Source: Flavobacterium sp. 11
GTDB taxonomy: Bacteria > Bacteroidota > Bacteroidia > Flavobacteriales > Flavobacteriaceae
DNA length: 64,000 bases
Assembly (NCBI RefSeq): GCF_002754315.1
Contig: NZ_PEFE01000001.1
Coordinates: forward strand, 2,480,001 to 2,544,000
Reading direction: 5' to 3'
In this document: one piece after another, positions 46,601 to 55,153 of the stretch
How positions within the stretch are numbered: the stretch's first letter is position 1
Layout: each line of letters opens with the position of its first letter
Position numbers and translations under genes: made by a program
Notes under the pieces: generated by a model
What the model was told of the DNA's origin: nothing
Database searches by the model: none
Seen by the model: only the letters and a program-made list of their open reading frames with translations

Positions 46601-47494
46601 ATGAAAAATTACTTAAAAACCTTTTGGGCATTTGCCATGATCATTGGCTTTGCCGTATCCTCTTTTGCACAGGACAGCGCAATAACTCCTCTTGCTTTGG
46701 GTAAGATAGAACCGTACATTATGGAAGTTACTTATGACAAGACTTCGCATCTGATTTTTCCGACCGCTATCCGCTACGTGGATCTGGGCAGTGAATACTT
46801 GATTGCGGGAAAAGCAGAAGATGCCGAAAATGTACTACGTGTAAAAGCATCGGTAAAAGAATTTGAACCGGAAACCAATTTTTCGGTAATTACCAATGAC
46901 GGCCATTTTTACAGTTTCAATGTGCATTACAGCTCATTCCCGGAGGTGTTGAGTTATGACCTTCTAACAATGCAAAAGACTGTGGACAAGGCTAATGGAA
47001 GTGATGTGCTTTTTGAAGAGTTGGGTAACAACTCACCATCTCTAGCGGGCTTGTTACTGGAAACAATTTACAAAAACGACAATCGAATTGTAAAGCATAT
47101 CGGGGCGAAAAGTTTCGGCATACAGTTTCTCCTGAAAGGAATTTACATCCATAATGGTAAATACTATTTCCATACGGAACTCGCAAACCGTAGCAATGTT
47201 CCTTTTCAGATTGATTTTATAAATTTCAAAGTGATGGATAAAAAGATTGCTAAGCGAACCGTGGTGCAGGAAAGAGCAATGATGCCATTACGCACTTACA
47301 AGCCGCTGGATGAGATTGGTGGGAAAATGACCGAACAAAATGTGTTCCTGTTGAATCAGTTTACCATTGCCGATGACAAAGTGTTATTAATTGAGATTTT
47401 CGAGAAGAATGGGGGCAGAAATCAAACACTTCAGATAGAAAATTCAGAATTGATCAAGGCTCGCTTGATTAACAATATGCATCTAAAATTTTAG
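46601..47494 (+). CDS. traN: Conjugative transposon protein TraN (VirB9-like)
   Basis: 297 residues with a signal peptide (cleavage near SFAQD, ~residue 24). The domain starts ITPLALGKIEPYIMEVTYDKTSHLIFPTAI (in part), as in DUF4138/TraN, and continues with FGIQFLLKGIYIHNGKYYFH. It is the outer-membrane-associated VirB9-like core subunit that pairs with TraM. It is co-transcribed with traM, 25 bp upstream. Confidence 0.92.
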   Translation: MKNYLKTFWAFAMIIGFAVSSFAQDSAITPLALGKIEPYIMEVTYDKTSHLIFPTAIRYVDLGSEYLIAGKAEDAENVLRVKASVKEFEPETNFSVITNDGHFYSFNVHYSSFPEVLSYDLLTMQKTVDKANGSDVLFEELGNNSPSLAGLLLETIYKNDNRIVKHIGAKSFGIQFLLKGIYIHNGKYYFHTELANRSNVPFQIDFINFKVMDKKIAKRTVVQERAMMPLRTYKPLDEIGGKMTEQNVFLLNQFTIADDKVLLIEIFEKNGGRNQTLQIENSELIKARLINNMHLKF

Positions 47495-47521
47495 TAATCC
47501 ATTAAACGTAATAACAGAAAA

Positions 47522-48082
47522 ATGAAAAAGTATATTTATACGATTATGTTTGCCTTTATGGGTATTACTATCGCACAGGCACAACGAATGTTGCCTAAAC
47601 AGAAAGGATTGGAAGTAAACGCAGGAGCTATATCTAATAATGATCCTAGCAGGAACTACTACTTTAATATCGGTATGACCGTAAACGGTAACAACGGCAA
47701 TTATAAGCTTTGGGCTTTGGAATATACCCATCAATATTATGGATACAAAGATCTCCGTATACCGAACGAAACCTATACAGCCGAAAGCGGTTACAGTTTC
47801 TTCCTGCTGGGTGATACCCGTAAGAACATTACCCTGAATGCAGCAATAACTGGTGTACTGGGTTATGAAAGCATTAACCGTGGCGAAGCTTTGTTGTATG
47901 ACGGGGCAAAAATACTGACTGAGGACAATTTCATTTACGGGGCAGGCGGACGGCTGTGTTTTGAAACATACTTGTCCGACCGTTTTGTGTTGATTCTTCA
48001 GGGTCGCACAAAAGTTTTGTGGGGTACGGATCTGGAACAGTTCCGACCTTCAGCCGGTCTGGGATTGAGGATTAACTTTTAA
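47522..48082 (+). CDS. traO: Conjugative transposon protein TraO
   Basis: 186 residues with a signal peptide (cleavage near AQAQR, ~residue 20) and a beta-rich mature part: KGLEVNAGAISNN, YYFNIGMTVNG, GYESINRGEALLYDGA and a final barrel-like strand LGLRINF. It matches the TraO family, an outer-membrane component. The gap after traN is 27 bp. The usual next gene, traP (primase), is missing; DUF3872 follows directly. Confidence 0.9.
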   Translation: MKKYIYTIMFAFMGITIAQAQRMLPKQKGLEVNAGAISNNDPSRNYYFNIGMTVNGNNGNYKLWALEYTHQYYGYKDLRIPNETYTAESGYSFFLLGDTRKNITLNAAITGVLGYESINRGEALLYDGAKILTEDNFIYGAGGRLCFETYLSDRFVLILQGRTKVLWGTDLEQFRPSAGLGLRINF

Positions 48083-48100
48083 CTTTTAAAATATAAAACA

Positions 48101-48541
48101 ATGATAGCATTTTTCAATAAATTCAAAATTGGCTTACTGCCAATGTATTTATTATTGGCAATCCTGATAAATTCTGTTACATCCTGTGGCAAAGACGAAT
48201 TGGAAATACAAGATGATTTCCCTTTTGAGGTAAAGGTGATGCCAGTATCCAAAGAAATTGCTAATGGCAATTCCGTTGAGATTAGGCTTACGATACAGCC
48301 AACCGGCAATTACAGTAACACACAATACTTTATTCGTTACTTCCAATTTGACGGACAAGGAACTTTGCAGTATTACGATGAACCGCCGTATCTGCCCAAC
48401 GATTTGTATCCGTTGCGGGCTAAGCAATTCCGGTTGTACTATACTTCGGGCTCCACCGTCTCCCAATCCTTTGATGTATGGATTTCGGATAATTTCGGGA
48501 ACGAAAGGCAGTTGAGCTTTGAGTTTAACAGTAGCGATTAA
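48101..48541 (+). CDS. traQ: TraQ/DUF3872 lipoprotein
   Basis: 146 residues with a membrane-spanning or lipoprotein signal (PMYLLLAILINSVTSC) and an Ig-like beta domain (FEVKVMPVSKEIANGNSVEIRL ... QSFDVWISDNFGNERQLSFEF, in part), matching DUF3872, the TraQ family. It is the last gene of the surviving tra operon; a strong terminator starts 49 bp later. The role in transfer is not established. Confidence 0.88.
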   Translation: MIAFFNKFKIGLLPMYLLLAILINSVTSCGKDELEIQDDFPFEVKVMPVSKEIANGNSVEIRLTIQPTGNYSNTQYFIRYFQFDGQGTLQYYDEPPYLPNDLYPLRAKQFRLYYTSGSTVSQSFDVWISDNFGNERQLSFEFNSSD

Positions 48542-48589
48542 CTGCCAGGTATTCCTTTACGTATACATTATAAACATTTGCATTTAATC

Positions 48590-48616
48590 ACAACCCGAAG
48601 TTGAGCTTCGGGTTGT
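48590..48616 (+). terminator. Terminator of the tra operon
   Basis: Perfect 11-bp stem (acaacccgaag with its complement) and 5-base loop, followed by ttcattt. It stands 49 bp after traQ and ends the rightward tra transcript. Confidence 0.8.
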
Positions 48617-48758
48617 TTCATTTAATGTTTTCCAGACGGATCTATAATACAAACATTGGATAACTCCATAAACCTTGCTATCTTTAAATAAAATATAGAA
48701 AAAAGACTTCACTAAAGAGGATATTATTTCAGTGATAAAGTAATTTAACTGCATTCCT

Positions 48759-49313
48759 ATGAAAGATGTAATAGCACGTACCAATAGATTTTATATCGAA
48801 ATGTCCCGAAAAGTACTCTCTGAAAAGGAATATGATGTATTGCAGAAGCTCCTAATAGAAAAAATGACACTACAGGAAGTGGCGTCCATTTATGGGGTCA
48901 CCGGTGAGAACGTCCGCCAAATTTTCGAAAGAACATATAAAAAAGTAAAAAGCGTAACGGAGTTACTTGCTGAAATTGATGACTATAAGCAAAAATTACA
49001 ACAGTTAAAATACGACTTTAAATGCGAGACCCAGCAAATCAAAAAAAGGAAAAATAAAGCTGAAATTGAAATTGACCAGCATAAGTTACTAATTGCAAGC
49101 CATTTCCCTTTCAGTAAAAGAATGTACAGCATGTTCGAGGTTTTGGATATTGATACCATAGGGCAATTAGCTGAAATACCTCTGAAAAGTTTTGGGTGTT
49201 TCAGGCGATTTAAAGGACAGTGCAAAAAAGAACTAATTGCATTTATAGAATTTGAAAACATTGAACATCTTTTTGAAGGCTTTTCTGTTTGGAAAACACA
49301 GCCAATAGAGTAA
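48759..49313 (+). CDS. Sigma-region-4-like HTH protein with a C-terminal RpoA-like helical domain
   Basis: 184 residues. Residues ~18-62 look like a sigma-70 region 4 (LSEKEYDVLQKLLIEKMTLQEVASIYGVTGENVRQIFERT, quoted in part). A basic coiled coil spans ~75-120. The last ~60 residues (MFEVLDIDTIGQLAEIPLKSFGCFRRFK) resemble the helix-hairpin-helix of the RNA polymerase alpha C-terminal domain. No sigma region 2 is present. It stands alone between the tra operon and the convergent PRTRC operon, and is probably an element-encoded transcription regulator. The domain calls are from pattern. Confidence 0.65.
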   Translation: MKDVIARTNRFYIEMSRKVLSEKEYDVLQKLLIEKMTLQEVASIYGVTGENVRQIFERTYKKVKSVTELLAEIDDYKQKLQQLKYDFKCETQQIKKRKNKAEIEIDQHKLLIASHFPFSKRMYSMFEVLDIDTIGQLAEIPLKSFGCFRRFKGQCKKELIAFIEFENIEHLFEGFSVWKTQPIE

Positions 49314-49526
49314 TTAGCAATGGTAGAAAATCCAATTTTAATATTGCGGTCTTCTTTTGCTTCTTTGCTTTGACCGCTGCTGTGGAAAGAAAAGAAGTCC
49401 AATAAAACAACGAAAGGGATAATGAATATCCCTTAGAAATTAGATTGCAACCTGTTTGGTAAAATATGAGAGAGAAATTTATGGATTGACATATATTTTA
49501 GCAAAGTGGTTGCACCGATTAGGCGC

Positions 49527-49564
49527 AAAAAGACTATCCCGACCATAGGAGGGAGTGTCTTTTT
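49527..49564. terminator. Terminator of the PRTRC operon
   Basis: Outer stem aaaaagac with gtcttttt (49527-49534, 49557-49564) and an inner tccc/ggga pair. On the minus strand it follows the ThiF gene stop by 18 bp and has a T-run, so it ends the leftward transcript. Confidence 0.7.
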
Positions 49565-49582
49565 GCTGCCCGATTTTGACTT

Positions 49583-50392
49583 TCAGGCTACTTTTATGGG
49601 GTGAGTACGAAAGTCCTTCAGATTGTGGAAAAAGCCCCTGTACGGTGTCATACCATATCGAAACAAGTTCCATAAAAGCGAACAGCCCATCTGGGTTAAA
49701 GAGGAATTGATAAATAAATCCTGTTTCTCCAACGCTTCCGCTAAACTGCAACTTGCCGTGTCGTCTTCTTGTTCGGACTGCTTCAATAATTCTCCAAATT
49801 CCTCCGTAATCATTGGCAGGCTTGCCACCGTTTCATATTTCTCCGAATTGGGTTGATGAATGTTTCCTATGGTAGACAGTAACACTTGCCCTGTATGCTG
49901 GCTGTTGCCAAAATCCAACCAATATTTCGGTTCGTCCCTGTGGTGTCTGCGGTTGCCTATTTCTCTCAGTATTTCGGCAACGCCAAACCTCGCTTGTACA
50001 TTATCCACGCAGGTAATATAAATAGTTGCCTGTGCTTCTTCGGGTATTCTGCCCAAACTGTCCTTTTCAAACTTTGCGGTTTTGGCTTTCCAATTTGTAC
50101 CCGAAAAGCGGTTTGCACGGTTGATGAGCGCAACAGACTTGTACAGTCCTGTTTCACTTTCTGCAAACCGCTGTCTTCCTAAATTGGCATTGGTCACAGT
50201 ATCATCATCCCATAAGCGGACACTTAATCCTGCGTGTCCCAATTCAATTAAGCTGTGGTTCATTTCCATTAAAGCGGTCAAAACTTTTGAGCCTGTACCG
50301 CCTGCACCGATTAGGTTTACTGTAATGGAATTGGTAGGGCTTATCAGATAATTATCGGTAAAATGTACTTTTGGTTTCTCGGTATTCATCAC
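49583..50392 (-). CDS. PRTRC system ThiF-family protein
   Basis: 269 residues, E1/ThiF-like. The nucleotide-binding glycine motif is NLIGAGGTGSKVL (~26-38); acidic LWDDDTVTNANLGRQRF follows, as in E1-fold adenylators. A later ITCVDNVQARF is typical. E1-like enzymes adenylate the C terminus of a ubiquitin-like partner; in PRTRC cassettes the partner is unproven. It overlaps the protein B gene by 4 bp and ends the minus-strand operon. Confidence 0.88.
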   Translation of the reverse strand: MMNTEKPKVHFTDNYLISPTNSITVNLIGAGGTGSKVLTALMEMNHSLIELGHAGLSVRLWDDDTVTNANLGRQRFAESETGLYKSVALINRANRFSGTNWKAKTAKFEKDSLGRIPEEAQATIYITCVDNVQARFGVAEILREIGNRRHHRDEPKYWLDFGNSQHTGQVLLSTIGNIHQPNSEKYETVASLPMITEEFGELLKQSEQEDDTASCSLAEALEKQDLFINSSLTQMGCSLLWNLFRYGMTPYRGFFHNLKDFRTHPIKVA

Positions 50393-51111
50393 AAAAGATT
50401 TTTAAGGGTTTTGTTGTTCTTTTTTAATACATCTTTGGGAAAGGCTTCGTTTGTTTCAATCAGTTTTTTCCAAAGGCTTACACAATTTCCTTTTATGGGA
50501 TTTTGTTTTCCTAATAAATGGCTGAAATAACTGTTAAAAAAGTAGTCTTCCCAAGCAGTTGTAAATTCCTCTACAGAAGCGGAATTTTTAATATCTATGC
50601 TTACAGTTCCCATACATACTTTACCATCTTCGTAAATGTTGAAGAAAGGAGCATAGTACAATAATGTATTTTCTGTTGGTCTCCTGTCGGTTGCAAGAGC
50701 AAATACCGCAAGGCTGTTTTTACTGGCATACCAAAGCATTGGCGGTAGATACGCTTTGCCGTTGGGTATTTCCAAACCGTTGACAAAATACAATTGCTGT
50801 TCCTGTGCTTTGGTGTACCAAAGCACCGTGCATTTTTCACTCGGATTGATATGCAGTATATTGGTTGGCAAAATTCCTTTTGGTTTTAGAAAGGCTTTGT
50901 CCTTTTCTTTGTCGGTGTGTAAAGCCTTTGCTAATATTTTAGCTTCATTGACGCTCAATGGATGTGCATTGATAGGATTTCCTTTTTTGTCCATATCAAA
51001 ATGCTCCACATACATATCGGTATTTGTTCCTTTAGTTTGGTAAAAAACCAATGCGGATTTTGGGTGGTAAAGCGTTCCAAAATTTTCGGTTATGTCGTTT
51101 ACATTGTTCAT
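50389..51111 (-). CDS. PRTRC system protein B
   Basis: 240 residues. The text starts INENFGTLYHPKSALVFYQ-like and contains LHINPSEKCTVLWYTKAQEQQLYF and AYLPPMLWYASKNSLAVFAL (both in part), the pattern I associate with PRTRC protein B. Its activity is unknown. It is translationally coupled by 4-bp overlaps to the ThiF gene downstream and the 391-residue gene upstream. Found on plasmids and conjugative elements of many bacteria. Confidence 0.85.
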   Translation of the reverse strand: MNNVNDITENFGTLYHPKSALVFYQTKGTNTDMYVEHFDMDKKGNPINAHPLSVNEAKILAKALHTDKEKDKAFLKPKGILPTNILHINPSEKCTVLWYTKAQEQQLYFVNGLEIPNGKAYLPPMLWYASKNSLAVFALATDRRPTENTLLYYAPFFNIYEDGKVCMGTVSIDIKNSASVEEFTTAWEDYFFNSYFSHLLGKQNPIKGNCVSLWKKLIETNEAFPKDVLKKNNKTLKNLL

Positions 51112-52283
51112 TTTCTTGTCGTTTTATAATCATACAGTAGTGTGCAGAGTTCGTCCAAAAGGGAAAATAGGCGGTTCTCAAAATCAAGGTTGGTTTGTGT
51201 TATGTTGCTACCGTCAAAGTATTTACAAATTGTTGGTTCTTCCATTGCTCCATACTCGTTAAACTCATTGTTGATACTATCCGCAAGGCTCTCATACAAC
51301 CAACCTGTGGTATCTGCTATAAAGGATATATACTTTTCCATTCCAACGGTTTCGGAGTCGTTTTCATCAGTATAGGGGTCTTCTTCGGGTCTTGGTGCGT
51401 TTCGGAAAATGCTCTCGTATGGATATTGTGAATAAAGGGCAAAGGCATCGCAAGCGACTTTTTGGCACTCCAAGTCGAATGTGTCACGGGTTTTTAAGTT
51501 ATTTAAACGCTGTTCAAATAACTGTAAATTAATACGGTTGAACAGCTTCTGTTCTATGCGTTCACCTATCCATTTGGCTTTTACAATCTCAGCAATACAG
51601 TTGTCCGTTTCTTCGGTATAATCATCTTGTTCCACCCAATCATTCATCATTTCGTACATCCAATATAAATAGCTGTTTTCCTGACTGTAATACGGTATAT
51701 GGGCAATATGGTACAGATAACTGCAAACCGAAACGAGCAAATGAGCTGTTTTTTTACGCTTTGGGTCATGGAGCATTTGAAAGAGTGGCACAACTGGAAT
51801 ATAGTACAGGGTTGTGCCTGTGCTGTATCGCTCCTCACTCGTGAAAAATGTTTTCTTACTATCCTGTACCAAACGTAAATTATCCCAATTGATATTATTT
51901 TGTTTTAACTTGTTTTCAGCATCCCACATAGCCAAAACCATATTGTAGGGATAGCCATAATTCTCTGTTTGTAATGGTTCAATGCCATAATGTTCTGCAA
52001 GTTGGGAAAGGGACTTGTAAAAATCCCTTTGCGTTTTTGCTGTTTTCTTACAATCCTGTATGGATTGTGTTGTTTTCAGTTTAGGGAGAAACCCACACTT
52101 TAGAAAACCATTGGTAACATTGCTATGGGTACAGATTTCTGTTTGTCTTTCCGTACTTCGTTTGTGTCTTTGGCTCTTTGCATCCATTGTGAGAACTCGC
52201 CTAATTGTCGGTGCAGTTGTCGTTGTACTTTTTGTTCGGGTTCGCTGATAGTTCCCGCTAGGATATTGCGTTGCATAGTTCAT
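51108..52283 (-). CDS. PRTRC-associated hypothetical protein (protein F position)
   Basis: 391 residues. The N-terminal ~60 are basic and low-complexity (TRTKSTTTTAPTIRRV), the rest helical, with many Tyr and acidic residues in the last third (PRPEEDPYTDENDSETVG). No catalytic motif seen. The position between proteins B and C and the overlap with B by 4 bp suggest the PRTRC F slot, but I cannot confirm homology. The start is ATG 52283. Confidence 0.6.
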   Translation of the reverse strand: MNYATQYPSGNYQRTRTKSTTTTAPTIRRVLTMDAKSQRHKRSTERQTEICTHSNVTNGFLKCGFLPKLKTTQSIQDCKKTAKTQRDFYKSLSQLAEHYGIEPLQTENYGYPYNMVLAMWDAENKLKQNNINWDNLRLVQDSKKTFFTSEERYSTGTTLYYIPVVPLFQMLHDPKRKKTAHLLVSVCSYLYHIAHIPYYSQENSYLYWMYEMMNDWVEQDDYTEETDNCIAEIVKAKWIGERIEQKLFNRINLQLFEQRLNNLKTRDTFDLECQKVACDAFALYSQYPYESIFRNAPRPEEDPYTDENDSETVGMEKYISFIADTTGWLYESLADSINNEFNEYGAMEEPTICKYFDGSNITQTNLDFENRLFSLLDELCTLLYDYKTTRK

Positions 52284-52300
52284 TGTTTTTTATTTTTGGT

Positions 52301-52519
52301 TTAACCTTTTGTTCCCATTACGCTCTCTAATTTGTACTCTATCATATCATTACGGATGATGGGGGCAGATACTTTTGCGGTGGTTAGAATGGGATACGTA
52401 TTGGCGTAAAAATTCAATACCGCTTCCACACTCCAGCGTGGTTCGGGGTCGGTCAGTGTGATGTCCTGTCCTTTATCTTTAAGTATAAATACTCGTTCTA
52501 ACTGTGTTGCTAATAACAT
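52301..52519 (-). CDS. PRTRC system protein C
   Basis: 72 residues. RVFILKDKGQDITLTDPEPRWSVEAVLNFYA (in part) with the Asp-Pro motif is typical of PRTRC protein C, a small beta-grasp-like protein. A ubiquitin-like fold would make it the natural partner of the ThiF protein, but its C terminus (ESVMGTKG) only loosely resembles a Gly-Gly tail. It lies 17 bp upstream of the 391-residue gene and 17 bp after protein E. Confidence 0.85.
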   Translation of the reverse strand: MLLATQLERVFILKDKGQDITLTDPEPRWSVEAVLNFYANTYPILTTAKVSAPIIRNDMIEYKLESVMGTKG

Positions 52520-52536
52520 AACTGTTGGATTTTGAG

Positions 52537-53076
52537 TTAAACGGTAGGTTGTTCTGTCGCAAACAGACCTGTTGAAGAAAATTGGTTTGATAGTTCCGAT
52601 TTACGTTTGCGTATCTCGTCCGCTTTTTCGGGGTAGTCGGCAATTTCGGGTACTTTCATCCATGCTTCACGGAATTTGCCCTCTTTTTCCAATTCGTCAG
52701 CCTTTGCCATACCATCTTTAAACTTTTTGTCTTTGCTTTCCTGTTCTTTCTTTTGTATCTCGGATTTTTCCTTTTCCATTGCCGATTGCTTTTTGGCTAC
52801 TTCCAATTGCTTCATAAAGGCTTCCATATTTACCATTAAACCCGAAGCGGTTTGCAAAGGCGTTGTTATCTGCTGAAAAAATCCCTCGTCCAATTCTTCT
52901 GCCGTTCCCCGCAGATTAAGCGGTGGTATCATTTGTTTCGCATTATCACCACATTGCTCATTTTGAAGCATTATGGAAACAATAAGTGTGTTTTCTATAC
53001 CCTTTGATATAGTGAGTTGTAAATCTCCTGTAATGCCCATTTGCGCTATCTGATTGAAAAAATTAGTCGGCTCCAT
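52537..53076 (-). CDS. PRTRC system protein E
   Basis: 179 residues. An N-terminal beta-rich part (ITGDLQLTISKGIENTLIVSIML, in part; PPLNLRGTAEELDEGFFQQIT) is followed by a strongly charged coiled coil (~90-145), fitting PRTRC protein E. Function unknown. Its start overlaps the next upstream gene by 14 bp, so it is part of the same transcript. Confidence 0.85.
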   Translation of the reverse strand: MEPTNFFNQIAQMGITGDLQLTISKGIENTLIVSIMLQNEQCGDNAKQMIPPLNLRGTAEELDEGFFQQITTPLQTASGLMVNMEAFMKQLEVAKKQSAMEKEKSEIQKKEQESKDKKFKDGMAKADELEKEGKFREAWMKVPEIADYPEKADEIRKRKSELSNQFSSTGLFATEQPTV

Positions 53077-53437
53077 AATTTAATTTGATTTTATAGTCTA
53101 ACATTTGCTTAATTGTTGCTTCGTCATGTCCAATGGCACGTAAGCGTTCTTCATATTTTTTCATTCTTTCCCTGTAATCCTGCTCGGCTTCTTTTCCACG
53201 CAGTATCAATAGGTGTGTGTTCCAGCCTGACATAGCTTCCCTAATTGTAATATCAAGTTTAAATACGTATAATCTTTCTTCAGACTGTTCTTCGTCAGAC
53301 AACCCAATCTCTGCATATTGGGTTAAAACGTTCCAATAATTCAGCGACCAATCTTGTTTGTCCCTGCGTTCTGCTTTTACAAATTGGTTGAAAAGGTAAT
53401 CTGCAAATTCATTTTTCTTCTTGTTTTCCTTTGTCAT
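53063..53437 (-). CDS. Hypothetical protein in the PRTRC operon
   Basis: 124 residues from ATG 53437; a longer frame from GTG 53464 would begin inside the terminator hairpin at 53455 and is not used. Charged, helical, with no recognised domain (FADYLFNQFVKAERRDKQDW). It overlaps protein E by 14 bp. It is commonly found next to PRTRC genes in Bacteroidetes elements as far as I recall. Function unknown. Confidence 0.6.
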   Translation of the reverse strand: MTKENKKKNEFADYLFNQFVKAERRDKQDWSLNYWNVLTQYAEIGLSDEEQSEERLYVFKLDITIREAMSGWNTHLLILRGKEAEQDYRERMKKYEERLRAIGHDEATIKQMLDYKIKLNYGAD

Positions 53438-53454
53438 GATTGTAAATTTTAAAA

Positions 53455-53482
53455 AGGCGACCACCTCTAAAGGCAGTCGCCT
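53455..53482 (-). terminator. Intra-operon terminator/attenuator
   Basis: Stem aggcgac with gtcgcct (53455-53461, 53476-53482); on the minus strand it is followed by TTTTT. It lies 7 bp after the DUF932 stop, so it separates ssb/DUF932 expression from the PRTRC genes. Confidence 0.7.
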
Positions 53483-53489
53483 GTAATTA

Positions 53490-54563
53490 TTAATTAAGAT
53501 TTAAGATTTCCGCTCCTTCTATTGAAAAGGCAGTACACAATTCAAATGCTTTCTGTGATTTGATTTGAGCGGTTCCACCCATTACAATACTTTGTAACTT
53601 GGCTTCATCATCTTTGTAATTGCGCACATTCTGATAGTACCCTGTCACAGCATTGTATGCCCCGAACAATGTGCCTTTGGTGGTATCCATTTGTTGAGTG
53701 TCGCTTGTCATAGCGTATGCAAAGGCATCTTGCACCACATTTTTGAACACGGTGGAAACTTCATCTTCCGCACCCTTTTTAAGCAAATCCAATGTTTCCT
53801 TGTTCGGGCAAAGAGCCAATTGGATTAGTTTTTTTACTTCTTGGTCAGTCACCTTTACTTTAGCCCATTGGTTGAATATTCCTTCTAACTGGTTGCTTAA
53901 GGTATCCGCTAATCCCATAACCTTGTGGGCATTTTCCAAATGCTGTTTTGCTCCCGAAGTATGTTTGATGCGTACCACGTTGCTCATCGAACGAAGCGAG
54001 GCGTTAAGGGTATTTTGGCAAACAATACGGATAGGGGTGAAGGCTGCTGTTATGCTTCCACTGCCATCGTGTGAAGTGGTCAGGAAAATGTACTTTTCCG
54101 TTACATCATCGCCATTTCCTACTCGGATATAGTCGGGTAGTTTGGCAGTGATAAAGATGCGTTCCCCTTGTCCCAATGCTCCTGCGGTTTCGTACAATAT
54201 TCCTTGTGAACCACCTACAATAGCATCAAAAAAATTGAATGCTTCACGGTTTTGTACGATGTGATAGTCTTTGCCAACCACGCCCAATACGGCATTGTTA
54301 TCGGCACGGATATTGGCATAATAGGAAGGTACTTCCAATTCGCTACTGCCTATTTCAATACCGTTTGCCATTTCAATAATGCCCGAACCTTTGGTATATA
54401 AAGGTGTTTTGATGACTTCATAGTCTAAGCCTGCCTGTTTTATGGCTTCTTCACTTGTTGGGTATTGCTCTACGACTTGCCCTAAGCCGTGCCACGCTTT
54501 TTCTTTTACGCTAAAGAATGAATAACGTCCTGTTGTGCTGTTGAAATTGATATTATGTGCCAT
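53490..54563 (-). CDS. DUF932 phage/plasmid-like protein
   Basis: 357 residues matching DUF932: KAWHGLGQVVEQYPTSEEAI near the N terminus, VGKDYHIVQNREAFNFFDAI, GERIFITAKLPDYIRV, TTSHDGSGSITAAFTPIRIVCQNTL (in part). The family occurs on phages, plasmids and conjugative elements; its activity is unknown, with an anti-defence or replication-linked role suggested by context. It lies 45 bp after ssb, and both precede the PRTRC genes on the minus strand. Confidence 0.9.
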   Translation of the reverse strand: MAHNINFNSTTGRYSFFSVKEKAWHGLGQVVEQYPTSEEAIKQAGLDYEVIKTPLYTKGSGIIEMANGIEIGSSELEVPSYYANIRADNNAVLGVVGKDYHIVQNREAFNFFDAIVGGSQGILYETAGALGQGERIFITAKLPDYIRVGNGDDVTEKYIFLTTSHDGSGSITAAFTPIRIVCQNTLNASLRSMSNVVRIKHTSGAKQHLENAHKVMGLADTLSNQLEGIFNQWAKVKVTDQEVKKLIQLALCPNKETLDLLKKGAEDEVSTVFKNVVQDAFAYAMTSDTQQMDTTKGTLFGAYNAVTGYYQNVRNYKDDEAKLQSIVMGGTAQIKSQKAFELCTAFSIEGAEILNLN

Positions 54564-54608
54564 GATAAAATGATTTTAAAAGTTTGAAAATTGTTTAGAT
54601 ACTTGTTA

Positions 54609-54986
54609 TTAAAATGGGAGGTCGTCCTTTTCCTTATCGTTGCTGTTTCCTGCGTGAGCCTGCACCGTTTCTGATTTTTTGCCACCCCCATGCAGTTTGA
54701 TTTGCGAGGTGTTGAAGTTCAGCCCTGCGTGTGGTTGTCCGTCATTGCCTGTCCACGCCCTTGCACTTACTCTGCCTGTCAGTTCTACCACCGTACCTTT
54801 TGTAAGTATCTGCGCTACTTTTGCACTAAGCCAATACGCACAGTCGAAGTATGTTGTCTGCTCTATGCGTTCGCCCTGCTTGTTTCTGTAGCTGTCGTTA
54901 GTAGCTACCGAAAAGTTTACTACTTGTTTTTCCTGTGACGTTCTACGTACTTCTGCATCCCTTGTCAGTCTTCCGATGATGTTCAT
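54609..54986 (-). CDS. ssb: Single-stranded DNA-binding protein
   Basis: 125 residues: OB fold from NIIGRLTRDAEVRRT through VVNFSVATNDSYRNKQG, TTYFDCAYW and GTVVELTGRVSARAW, then a short flexible tail ending DDLPF, the acidic tip that recruits replication and repair proteins. It is an element-borne SSB that would protect the transferred single strand. Its start overlaps the upstream small gene by 4 bp. Confidence 0.95.
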   Translation of the reverse strand: MNIIGRLTRDAEVRRTSQEKQVVNFSVATNDSYRNKQGERIEQTTYFDCAYWLSAKVAQILTKGTVVELTGRVSARAWTGNDGQPHAGLNFNTSQIKLHGGGKKSETVQAHAGNSNDKEKDDLPF

Positions 54987-55153
54987 GATTTTCTTTTTTT
55001 ACTGTTATTCACTATTGTTACACTTGATTTTCTTTCAATCTGTTCTCCTCTGTGAGCCTTATTAGGTTTGCCTATTTTTTTAAAATATTTATTCGGCAAT
55101 GAGAGGAGGCGCTGTTTTGTTTCATTTGTAATATTTAAGTCATTGTTTTTCAT
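54983..55153 (-). CDS. Small basic hypothetical protein upstream of ssb
   Basis: 56 residues from ATG 55153; the frame is open to 55285, but the extra text is poor and an MSH start at 55162 is also possible. Basic C terminus (IVNNSKKRKS). It overlaps ssb by 4 bp (ATGA), which supports translation. No family recognised. Confidence 0.5.
   Translation of the reverse strand: MKNNDLNITNETKQRLLSLPNKYFKKIGKPNKAHRGEQIERKSSVTIVNNSKKRKS

Noticed and set aside
53438..53464. GTG start for the PRTRC-operon hypothetical gene
   Set aside because: It lies inside the hairpin that ends the DUF932 transcript; ATG 53437 is better placed.
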